From Leishmania martiniquensis (lineage: Eukaryota > Euglenozoa > Kinetoplastea > Trypanosomatida > Trypanosomatidae), in assembly GCF_017916325.1 (NCBI RefSeq), contig NC_090171.1, positions 1,849,501 to 1,913,500 of the forward strand: DNA of 64,000 nt, read 5' to 3'. Position numbers and translations under genes: made by a program. Shown here one piece after another: positions 10,151-18,619 of this stretch. How positions within the stretch are numbered: position 1 is the first letter of the stretch; the number at the start of each line of letters is the position of its first letter. The notes under the pieces are model-generated. The model ran no database searches and was not told the origin of the DNA. It was given only the letters and a program-made list of their open reading frames with translations.

Positions 10151-11042
10151 ATCGCTCACACGCCTGCCCACCGCTCCCATTCCTCTTCACGGAAGAGGGG
10201 TGGGGGTGAGAAGGCAGGCGAGAGCACACGCGGTTCTCCTTACGGAGGTATGTCGGAGGAGGTGGAAATCGCTGCCGTTTGCTATGAAGCTCGAAGAAGC
10301 GCATGAAGTTGTGATCGAAACGTAACGCCATCGGTTTACCCCCTCTTTTCTCCATCATTGGATTCGGGTGTGCTCGACAGTGGAAGAGGGACTGCGCCTA
10401 AGTAACGGAACTTTGGCCGTCACACTTGTTTCGAGCTGCCACCGCGTTTTACCGTTCTGGTTTCGTGTGGAGAGGCGAACACTGCTGCACGGCTTCTCAC
10501 GTAACAGAAAGACACGCGTGGCTTGCTGCGGGGCCGTGCGTCGCGTTGAGATGCGGCGAAAGGGCAGGACATCTTAGTCACGTCGCACGGGTGCCCTGCG
10601 CTTCTGTGTTCTGTAGCTGAGGCCCATGTGTGCGCCGTACCCACCCTTGCGGTAACCTCGTCAAGACAGACAAGAAAAGGATTGGTGTGGTCGAGCGAAT
10701 AGGGTGCGATGGTGCCTCTCGTCTGGCAACGCCTAAGCAGGTGAGCATGCACCTGTCTTTTTCAGGCGTCGGCTGCATGGCTGCAATGTAGGCTGTGACC
10801 GCATGCCGATGTCTGTGTGCGCAGAGATTTGCACATCTCTGCTAAAGTTCTCTTCCTGCCTGTCATGCCGGGGCTCTCTTATCTGGGGTAACTCCCATCT
10901 ACGATTCCGCTCCCTCGTCCTTCCCCTTGACGCGCTTTGTCCCTGCTTTCTTCGCCACTTACTGTCAAGCGTCGTTCACCCGGCTACCGCACACGCCGCG
11001 GCTTTCCTCGGTGCTTGGCGTTCCCAAGCCCTCCTGTACAGG
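10151..11042 (+). other. Intergenic spacer (0.9 kb)
   Basis: No gene seen. The last 240 bases are open in frame with the next gene from an ATG at 10803, but this stretch is pyrimidine-rich (around 10910-10990) and reads as a leader. AG at 10968-10969 after that tract is a plausible splice acceptor. Confidence 0.6.
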
Positions 11043-11534
11043 ATGCCTGCGCTCCCTATCACGAAAGGAAAGGACGCTGCAGCGGCGCCCAAGAAAAAAG
11101 CGCACCCGTCGGAGCCTTGCGGGTGCGGTGTCGACACGTACCGTGCGCCTCCAAGAGGCAAGAAACCGGTTGCCCCAATAGTCCACAATGCCGGTTGTGT
11201 GTACCAGCGCACCACATGCGACGCCTATCCGCACCTCCCGCGCTGCTTGACGTGCCAGGTGCCATGCAAGTTTTGCCTCGGCAAGAACCGCTGGTGCCCA
11301 CACTGTTATGAGAAGCAGTGCATCTATCGTTACAAGCGCGTCGTCATTGGCCTAGAGCCCCTGACCGGCGCCGATATGGGACCTGGAAAGGGTGACCTAA
11401 CTGCTTCTCTCACATGTCGTGGCACCTCGCGACACCGCACGACGGTACGCTTTATGAGTGGGAAAAAGAGCGGATTGTCGCTAGAGCGTGATGTCACTTT
11501 ACAATCGCAAGGCACTCACGTCGCAGTGCGTTGA
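11043..11534 (+). CDS. Small Cys-rich (zinc-binding-like) conserved-type hypothetical protein
   Basis: 163 residues from ATG 11043. The frame is open up to an ATG at 10803, which would add 80 residues; I prefer 11043 because the intervening DNA holds the pyrimidine tract and AG (10968-10969) expected of a trans-splice leader. A Lys/Ala-rich N-terminus is followed by eleven cysteines between residues 26 and 93, including CGC (26-28) and three CxxC pairs (68/71, 75/78 and 85/88, the last CPHC). This is typical of one or two zinc-binding knuckles, but the spacing matches no family I can name. A basic stretch (YRYKRVV) follows, and the last ~45 residues look disordered and Ser/Thr/Arg-rich. A role in RNA or protein binding is possible but unproven. 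Confidence 0.65.
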   Translation: MPALPITKGKDAAAAPKKKAHPSEPCGCGVDTYRAPPRGKKPVAPIVHNAGCVYQRTTCDAYPHLPRCLTCQVPCKFCLGKNRWCPHCYEKQCIYRYKRVVIGLEPLTGADMGPGKGDLTASLTCRGTSRHRTTVRFMSGKKSGLSLERDVTLQSQGTHVAVR

Positions 11535-12698
11535 GTTTTCGCAGCTGTGAAGGTGCGTCTATTGAGTCGGCCGCACGTGCTTGAGCGCGCCTCTCAGAGC
11601 CATCCAGACGAGGGGAGAATGCAGAGGACGATTATCTTTCATGTATATTACGGGTCCTGGCGCTCTCGGTACTTGGTGATGATGCTGGTCTTGCGGGGGT
11701 CCGGTGGGGAGAAGGCCTCATTCTCATCGTCATTTCACTCCCCCCACCCCTTCGTGTGCATGTGAGTGTGTGGGTGTCTATGGCACTAGCCTTGGCATGG
11801 CGACAAAGGCCGCTCACTCGCCGTCCTGCCCCCCCCACACACTTTCCGTCCATTTTCTCCTCTCCGCTTTTGGCGGTGTCGTCTCTTACTCCCGTTCGCC
11901 CAGTTGCTCATAAAAAAAGACCCCCTTTTTTACCTCCTCGTCATAAGCTCATGCACCGGTCCACATCACCACAGACCCCCCATCCCCCTCCTCACCGCCT
12001 TCTCTGGTGCAGAGTGGCGCCTCGGCTTACATTGGGACGCTATGAGGAAATGCTAGCTTCCCGTTCTTCCTCACATGACGGGCTTGTCGTCGAGGTTACT
12101 CGCGAGCATCAACGCCTTGATAGCCTCCCTCTTATAGGCTGCCAAACAGCGCGCTCGTGATGAGAGGGAGTATGCCAGGCGGAGCAAAGCGGGCCTGTGC
12201 GCATGCAGCGTCTCTCCTTTCCATGCTGTACTCGTTTGAGGTGATGGCGGCGCCATGAAGCAGACGCACACTCACCCACCTACCGCCCCCCCACACACAT
12301 ATGCACGCTCTTTCCTTCTCCTTCTTGATAGGGCATTGCACTTTGCCGCTCTTGTTGCTGCGCCCGCTCTCGACGCAATCTCCTCTTCGCTGTTGTGGGC
12401 GAACGGTGGTCTCTGTGGACGCCACTGCATTCTATGTGTGCAGCTGACATCGGAATACCCTTCAGAGCGTCTTCAAGGGCTATCTGCTGAAACGCACAGT
12501 TTAGTGCATCGCATTGCACAGTGACGCAGCGGAAATAAAGAGCGGACACGTGGCTTTCGTTCTGGAGGAAGCGGAGGAGGGAGGTGATGGTGAGAGGCAC
12601 GTAGAAGATACCCTTCCTCTACTTCTCCAGCAACCACTAATCTCAAGTTTCGTATAGGCGCATACACATACACACACATCAACGGAGACACAAAGAGC
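11535..12698 (+). other. Intergenic spacer (1.2 kb)
   Basis: No gene seen. It contains CT-rich stretches (around 11720-12010 and 12290-12340) and a clean pyrimidine tract ending in AG at 12629-12630 just before the reductase gene. Short frames here have leader-like Ser/Pro/Leu/His composition. Confidence 0.6.
12611..12630 (+). promoter_or_regulatory. Likely spliced-leader acceptor for reductase gene
   Basis: A C/T tract ends with CCAG at 12627-12630, giving a predicted 68-base leader before the ATG at 12699. There is no in-frame ATG between them. Confidence 0.6.
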
Positions 12699-15600
12699 AT
12701 GAGTGGCAGACTAGCTGAAACCCATGCGGCAGAGCGACTCTACGTCTTATATGGCTCTGAGACAGGCAACGCAGAAAGCATTGCGAAACATCTCCATCAT
12801 GATGCGATTAGCAACCACGGCTTCGTCGATGCTGAGTGCATGACACTAAACCAGGCGGTGTCAAGGAAGCTCTTCGACGCGCAGCTCGCCGATGACGCAG
12901 CCACGTCGCTGTGCGTCGTTATCGTGTGTAGCACCACAGGCGACGGCGAGCCACCGCAAAACGCTGCACGCTTTCGCCGATGGCTGCGCAACACTACCGG
13001 GACTCTTCACAATACACGCTACTGCCTCCTGGCCCTCGGTGACAAAAACTACAACAACTTCTGCGCCCCTGGCATCTTTATAGACAAGAGGCTTAGCGAC
13101 ATGGGCGCTGCCCGCTTCTACCCGCGCGGCGAGGCTGATGATGGCATTGGCTTGCACCTTGTCGTGAATCCGTGGATGGAAGGTTTGTGGGGGGCTCTGA
13201 AGAGCAGCTCACCCGCCGGCCACGACAAGGATGCGACTGCGACTACTCATACCGACACGCTTGCCTCGCAAGAGGCGGCCATTCTTTACTCGAGCACATC
13301 TCCGCTGTGCACCACCACCGCCGTCTTCCTACACGAGCGCATTACCGAACTCGGCGGCGAGGCCGAGGTATACCCGATACAGTATGTTAACCCCAGCATC
13401 CTCCCGACGCGACCGTCCGCAGTGCTCCTCTTTATTTTCGACAAAGAATGCGACGCAGGCACCATCGGCTATGAGTGCTCCTCCACAGATCAAGGGGCGC
13501 CATCCCTTGGGCCTTTTAGCGCGTGGGTAGGCAACCGCGACCCGGGTGCGCCTTCGCCCGCCGAGACGGCGGAACTGCAGAGGTGGATGGCCGACTCGCC
13601 CATTCGCTTCTTCGACGCCCTGCTCATCTCCCGGCAGGCCGATGCTGCGACTGCAGGCGCTGTGCTGAAGGTCAATTTAAAAACGTTCGCAGCAAATGGT
13701 AAAGTCGAGCTGCTGACCAAGCGCCAACTCTCGGGCGAGGTGCTCTCCGTTGCGGTGAGCGACAAGGATGTGCTGCTATGGCTGGAGAAGGTGCTGGGCA
13801 GTCTTCCAGGAATCAGAGCCGACGCGGAGGATATTCATCGGTCCCTGGAGGCCTCCTTTCACAGCTGCGTTGGCGCAGCCTTCCTCTCTGCACAGACACG
13901 AGAGGTGCTCGAAGGACACGGTGCAGAAAGCGGTGACGACGCCATCAGTGGCGGCGCGCCAGCAAGGGCACGACAGCGGTATCGACGGCGCGACATCGAG
14001 GACGATTGCGGCGCTGGAGACACAGAGCGCCCGAACACCCTAAGCGTCACGTACCACGATGGTAGCTCTTCGAGAGATACTCGCCAGGTACTTGAAAACA
14101 AGCTCGCCCCCACTGTTTACATCTACTCGGAGGAATCCCCTTGGGTGGACCAGTGGGCCAGGGACATCTTCAGCGAAGCCAGCGAGCTTCACCTGCGCAG
14201 TTTCACCGAAGATCTCAGTAACTTCGGTCACAGTGGGCTACCACACTATGCCACATTTGTGTTCGTGGTATCGGGTGTGCTGACGGCATCGATGGCGCAC
14301 GTGCTGAGCGTGCTGCGCACGCTACTTGTCCAGCAGAAGCATTTAGACGACGCGAGTTTTGCCATTCTCAGTATTGACCAAACCTCGCGGAGAGAGAAGT
14401 TCAACGTCTGTGCGGCAAGGCTGGAGGCGCTTCTGATGGAGCTAAAGGCAAAGAAGATCGGTTCCACATTGTTGGCAGATGTGGACAACAGCAGCTTCCT
14501 CTCCATTATGGAGTCCTGGAAGTCAAACCTCTGGAACGCTATCCTCAACCTGGTGAAGAATGGGGCCTCCCTGGCTACTGCGTCTCTCAACATGGGTACC
14601 CAGCGCAGCGTGGCGCCATTGGCCGTTATCGGTAGTCCAGCAACGGCAGCTCTCTCTTTGGCGGGCGCGTCAGCGAATGGATCGGCTGATCTCGATTCTG
14701 ACGATCGTGATGGTGCCAGTGGTAGCAACGGCCTCGCCGCATCCCACATGTGTGGAGACTGTGTGAATGATGCTGCGATTGCGTCTACGCTTCCTGGGCC
14801 CTGCAGCAGCGTGCCGAGCAGAGCTTTGGACACTCCAACATCAACGCTACCTGCGCCGTCAGTCCTAGTCGGAGCCGGGGGCGACGTCAGAGAGCAGGAG
14901 AGTACTCTGCCGTTCAGCGCTTTGGGCGGTGCGGCAGCGTTGGGGACAGGGACCACGATGGAGCACGTGTCTCTCGCGCCCACCGCCGTTTCTGTCAGGA
15001 CTGCGCCTACTCGACCACGCCGCGCGTTACTCGCCTACTTCGGTGCTCCTTCCAGTGTCGTGGAGGGGCTCTTAGAGTACCTCGTGCAGACTATAGCGAA
15101 GTCCACATCGGTGGTACCGATGACACGCACCGCGAATGAGCTCATCACACAAAACTGGCGAGGCGAATTCGACCTGATTGTTTTCATTGTCGGTCACAGC
15201 AAGGGCACAGAGCGCGTCCTCAACGGAAGCGCGCTGGCGAAGGCGGTGTGGCGGCACACGGCGCCGCGGGATATGCTGTCGGGCGTCTTGTACACCGTGC
15301 TCACTGTATCAAAGAGCGACCCCTCGCATTCCTACTTGGGCCGGCAACTGGACCGGCGCTTTGAGGAACTCGGCGGCACGCGTGCGTATCCCTGTGGGGA
15401 GGTGGATGAGGCATCCGGCATTGAGAAGGTGGCGACGTGGAGCAGCGGACTCCTCGACCTACTAACGTCCTCGAGCGAGAACCACCTGATTGGTAGCAAG
15501 GCCGACGCGACGGCACATGAAAACTGGCCTCTAAAGAGCCTTGTCTGTGCGACTGAAAGCAGCCCCGGAAGAAATGCCATGCCCGATGGCAAAGGAGTGA

Positions 15601-17357
15601 GGCCGATGGTGCAACGCCCCTGTGTGCCGAGCGATGCCGCGACTGAGGATGCTGGACTGCGTGGCACAGAGCCCTTCGCGAGCAGGTCGGCGGCGCTGTG
15701 CCCAGACGCGCTTGCCTCCACTCGCGGCGGCGCTGTGCGTACCGTGGACGACAGCTTGGGAGAGGCGGAGGAGGACTGCGAGAAAGCGCCAAGCTTCCCG
15801 TCGCAGGACGGGGGCATCCACAGCGCCGATGTCTCAACCGAGCACGACGGGGTCACGGAGCCATCTGAGGTAAGCTGGTGCGACGACAGCGCCGACAATG
15901 CTGGCGACTGCGTCGACGGTGTCATCCAGTCTTGGAAGGTGCTAACCTGTCCCAGAGTTCGGCATCCTGTTGTGCAGCTAGATCTCCTGGTGAGTGCCGG
16001 AATGCAGTGGGTACCAGGACAGACAATCTCCGTCTTTCCCTCGAATTGCGTGGAAGAAGTAGATGCTCTGCTGCGCCTCTTCGGCCTGAACCCTGATGAC
16101 TCGTTTCTTCCACCGCCGCTTGACGGGCCGGCCGCCTCGCTTTTTCCCACTGCCCCTCTCTACCAGGCTGCGAACTTCCCTGTCAGTTGTAGGGCGCTGC
16201 TCCTGCGGTACGTGGAGTTGCGCGTGACTGGCTGGCACAAGGCGCTCTTCGAGTTGCTGGAGCGTCACTGCGTGTGTGAGGAAGCGAAGGCGGCTGTGCG
16301 GGACATGTACGCAGAGGTACTCACAAGCGGCGCTCCTCGAAAGCTGCGGGAGGTGCTCGAGGCTGTGTTCGCCGTCGCCGGCTCCCTACCTCCGCTCCGC
16401 CACGTTGTAGAGAATCTTTCCCTGATGTGTCCGCGGCAGTACTCCATCTGTAGCTCCCACCGCGCCAATCCCACAACGCTGTCCATCTGCTTCAAGGTGG
16501 TGGAGGGGGGTCTGTGCACAGGATGGCTGTACGAGCAGTGTATGCGGGCAGCAGGGCTGCCACTGGTGTCCTCTGTCACCGCAGATTTCTTACCTGCGCA
16601 GGCGAAGACAGTGCCCTCAACTGTGCGGCATCCGGTGCGCTCGAAGACTGTCGTCCTCGCCAGCCAACCTACCGTCATTCCTTTCGTGATTCGCAAGGCG
16701 TCGGCGTTTTGCATGCCGCTCGACCCTCTCGTTCCAATGATTCTCATTGGATCCGGCACTGGGATTGCCCCGTTCCGCGCCTTCTTGCAAGAACGCGATG
16801 TGTGGCTGGCGGAGCACCGGATGGAGGCCCATTCCACAAGCCCCAGAGGAGAGCGTTTCGGGTACCACTACGAGGCAGGGACGCCTCCTCCTCGAGCCGA
16901 CTGCGGCAGCATCGACATCTTCTTTGGCTGTCGGCACCCTTCCGAGGACTACCTCTTCGGCGACGAGCTGGCGCAGTGGAAGGAAAACGGCGTGGTTCGC
17001 TCGCTGACCGTGGCCTTCTCCCGTGACGCTGCAGACCATGGCGGCCACTACGGCAGTGGTTGCTACGTGCAGGACAAGATGCAGGAGTGTGAAGCGGCGC
17101 TCATGGACCTCATCCTTGAACGGAAGGCACACATTTTCGTCTGTGGGGACGCTGACGGTATGGCGAACGCGGTGCACGGCACGCTTCGCCAGCTCCTGCA
17201 GCAACACCTCTCGCTCACCGAAGGTGCGGCCGCCAGGCACCTCGAACAAATGCGCAAGGACAGGCGGTATCTACGTGACGTGTGGTCAGCACGGGGGAGC
17301 GAGCGAATAGTCGCCGGCGACGCAGAGCTAATCACACGAAGAGACACGCAGCCGTGA
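12699..17357 (+). CDS. Large diflavin (cytochrome P450 reductase-like) oxidoreductase with multiple flavodoxin-like modules
   Basis: 1552 residues, more than twice a normal cytochrome P450 reductase (~680). Residues ~14-165 are a complete FMN flavodoxin domain: YGSETGNAES (18-27), STTGDGE (78-84), LGDKNY (113-118). Three further flavodoxin-like modules without intact FMN loops follow at about 195-368, 472-620 and 775-924. The last keeps a tail like the first (RQLDRRFEELGGTRAYP beside FIDKRLSDMGAARFYP). From ~1072 comes the FAD domain (RQYSICSS near 1246), then the NADPH domain with GSGTGIAPFR (1351-1360), FFGCRHPSEDYLF and a closing YLRDVWS, where the aromatic residue normally stacks on FAD. 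About 25 residues follow that motif. There is no N-terminal membrane anchor, so it is probably soluble, closer in layout to Tah18/NDOR1 or methionine synthase reductase than to ER P450 reductase. It should pass electrons NADPH to FAD to FMN; the acceptor is unknown. The linkers are Ser/Ala-rich. Confidence 0.85.
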   Translation: MSGRLAETHAAERLYVLYGSETGNAESIAKHLHHDAISNHGFVDAECMTLNQAVSRKLFDAQLADDAATSLCVVIVCSTTGDGEPPQNAARFRRWLRNTTGTLHNTRYCLLALGDKNYNNFCAPGIFIDKRLSDMGAARFYPRGEADDGIGLHLVVNPWMEGLWGALKSSSPAGHDKDATATTHTDTLASQEAAILYSSTSPLCTTTAVFLHERITELGGEAEVYPIQYVNPSILPTRPSAVLLFIFDKECDAGTIGYECSSTDQGAPSLGPFSAWVGNRDPGAPSPAETAELQRWMADSPIRFFDALLISRQADAATAGAVLKVNLKTFAANGKVELLTKRQLSGEVLSVAVSDKDVLLWLEKVLGSLPGIRADAEDIHRSLEASFHSCVGAAFLSAQTREVLEGHGAESGDDAISGGAPARARQRYRRRDIEDDCGAGDTERPNTLSVTYHDGSSSRDTRQVLENKLAPTVYIYSEESPWVDQWARDIFSEASELHLRSFTEDLSNFGHSGLPHYATFVFVVSGVLTASMAHVLSVLRTLLVQQKHLDDASFAILSIDQTSRREKFNVCAARLEALLMELKAKKIGSTLLADVDNSSFLSIMESWKSNLWNAILNLVKNGASLATASLNMGTQRSVAPLAVIGSPATAALSLAGASANGSADLDSDDRDGASGSNGLAASHMCGDCVNDAAIASTLPGPCSSVPSRALDTPTSTLPAPSVLVGAGGDVREQESTLPFSALGGAAALGTGTTMEHVSLAPTAVSVRTAPTRPRRALLAYFGAPSSVVEGLLEYLVQTIAKSTSVVPMTRTANELITQNWRGEFDLIVFIVGHSKGTERVLNGSALAKAVWRHTAPRDMLSGVLYTVLTVSKSDPSHSYLGRQLDRRFEELGGTRAYPCGEVDEASGIEKVATWSSGLLDLLTSSSENHLIGSKADATAHENWPLKSLVCATESSPGRNAMPDGKGVRPMVQRPCVPSDAATEDAGLRGTEPFASRSAALCPDALASTRGGAVRTVDDSLGEAEEDCEKAPSFPSQDGGIHSADVSTEHDGVTEPSEVSWCDDSADNAGDCVDGVIQSWKVLTCPRVRHPVVQLDLLVSAGMQWVPGQTISVFPSNCVEEVDALLRLFGLNPDDSFLPPPLDGPAASLFPTAPLYQAANFPVSCRALLLRYVELRVTGWHKALFELLERHCVCEEAKAAVRDMYAEVLTSGAPRKLREVLEAVFAVAGSLPPLRHVVENLSLMCPRQYSICSSHRANPTTLSICFKVVEGGLCTGWLYEQCMRAAGLPLVSSVTADFLPAQAKTVPSTVRHPVRSKTVVLASQPTVIPFVIRKASAFCMPLDPLVPMILIGSGTGIAPFRAFLQERDVWLAEHRMEAHSTSPRGERFGYHYEAGTPPPRADCGSIDIFFGCRHPSEDYLFGDELAQWKENGVVRSLTVAFSRDAADHGGHYGSGCYVQDKMQECEAALMDLILERKAHIFVCGDADGMANAVHGTLRQLLQQHLSLTEGAAARHLEQMRKDRRYLRDVWSARGSERIVAGDAELITRRDTQP

Positions 17358-17788
17358 ATCCTTTGTTGCGCTCCGCTGCCGGCTTCCTCCTCCCTCTCCG
17401 ATATATGGCGGTAACGTCAAGGTCGGTGGAGGTGCGAAGCACAGCACGGCCCTGCTTGCCCGTCTTCGGCTCCTCTATCGCTTGAGGTGATGACGCCTCC
17501 ACAATTTAAGTTCTCTTTTAGCGCGCTTGGGTAAGGGTGGTGGAGCCTTCACCTCTCCCCATAGCGCTGCTCGTTGTGCACGTGTGGTGGCGTGAGCGGT
17601 TTAGTCATGGCGAACACCGCCACCGCCACCGCCCTCCCCCTTCTCTCAGAGAGAAAGAGAGCGAAGGACGGTCAAGGATGGGTGAGCAGTATTCATGCAC
17701 GGCCCCAAACTTCATCGCTTGCGAAGACGTACGTTAGCGCCATATCGTTTATTGTGACGAGGGGCTCTTCCCAATGCGCACCGATCGT

Positions 17789-17837
17789 GCACCCAGCATT
17801 GCAATCGCCAGTAACTGGCGATTGCAATGCTGGGTGC
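17789..17837. repeat. Perfect inverted repeat: 24-bp arms, 1-base centre
   Basis: Bases 17789-17812 are the exact reverse complement of 17814-17837, with a single A (17813) between them; pairing ends at both outer flanks. It begins with GCACCCAGCATTGC. In RNA this would be a very stable hairpin in the 3' UTR of the reductase mRNA or the leader precursor of the TBC1D31-like gene; in DNA it could extrude as a cruciform. I see no second copy in the window. Confidence 0.95.
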
Positions 17838-18325
17838 CTGTTGCGATTTACTTAGCGAGCAGAAGAGCACACACAGAGAGACCACCAGCTTTCGTTCGAT
17901 GTGGTTTGGTTTACCAGTTGGTGTCATTCCTGCTGCACACTCTCAGTCTGACCCCTGTCGTCTGATCCGCGCCTTCCCCGTCACTGTGCCGTTGCGCCGG
18001 CGGCGCACACGCACCTATCTCGCTCGCAGCAGCACAACATGCTTGTCCCCATCTCTGCTGCTCTCACTGCCTTTTCTCTGTCGGTCTATCGCTCTCTCTA
18101 TCTCTTTATAAGTGTGTCGGCGTGTTTGAGGCGTCTCACTGTATTCGAAGCGAAGCCGACTTGCTAAGGTGGACAACGGCTCCGCACCACCGATTGAGGA
18201 GACAGGTCGATGGTGCGGTGTGAAGGTGTCCGTTCTATTTCATCTCTCTCTCCCTTCCTCCCTCCTCTCCTCCACAGCCCCTCCGCTCTGCACGGGCGCA
18301 CAAGCACACACACTGACACACACAG

Positions 18326-18339
18326 ATATATATATATAT
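18326..18339. repeat. (AT)n microsatellite
   Basis: Seven alternating AT units flanked by (CA)/(TG)-rich sequence, directly upstream of the pyrimidine tract at 18362. Confidence 0.8.
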
Positions 18340-18361
18340 TTATGTGTGTATGTGTCTGTAT

Positions 18362-18411
18362 CCTATCTCTTTTTCTCGCTGCCGCCACTGACTTTCCTCC
18401 CCTTTCCCCAG
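18362..18411 (+). promoter_or_regulatory. Likely spliced-leader acceptor for TBC1D31-like gene
   Basis: A 48-base pyrimidine-dominated tract ends in CCCCAG at 18406-18411, the cleanest acceptor in the window. It gives a leader of about 208 bases to the ATG at 18620. Confidence 0.65.
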
Positions 18412-18619
18412 TGAGGGCATTGCGTTAAGAAGAAAACGGAAAAAAGGGGGGAGCTGCGGACGCCATTCCGCCCAAATTCAACAAGAACAGCAGGGCAGAC
18501 TTTGGTAGAGAGCACCCCTCTTCTTGTGGGACGGTGCGGGAAGACTTGCGACAAGAAAACGCACCCGAAGCAACTCCGTGAGCTCTGTCGCAGCGTATTA
18601 TCGAGACCGGCTGCCCATC

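Larger units (their letters stand above)
17358..18619 (+). other. Intergenic spacer (1.3 kb) with a large perfect palindrome
   Basis: No gene seen. It contains the 49-base palindrome (17789-17837), an (AT)n run at 18326-18339, CT-rich stretches (18040-18110, 18230-18290) and a strong trans-splice acceptor at 18362-18411. The next gene's frame is open back to a TTG at 18524 but the first ATG is at 18620. Confidence 0.65.

Noticed and set aside
14246..16837. Several 170-270 codon minus-strand frames inside the reductase gene
   Set aside because: Shadows of a GC-rich coding region; the + frame has intact FMN, FAD and NADPH motifs.
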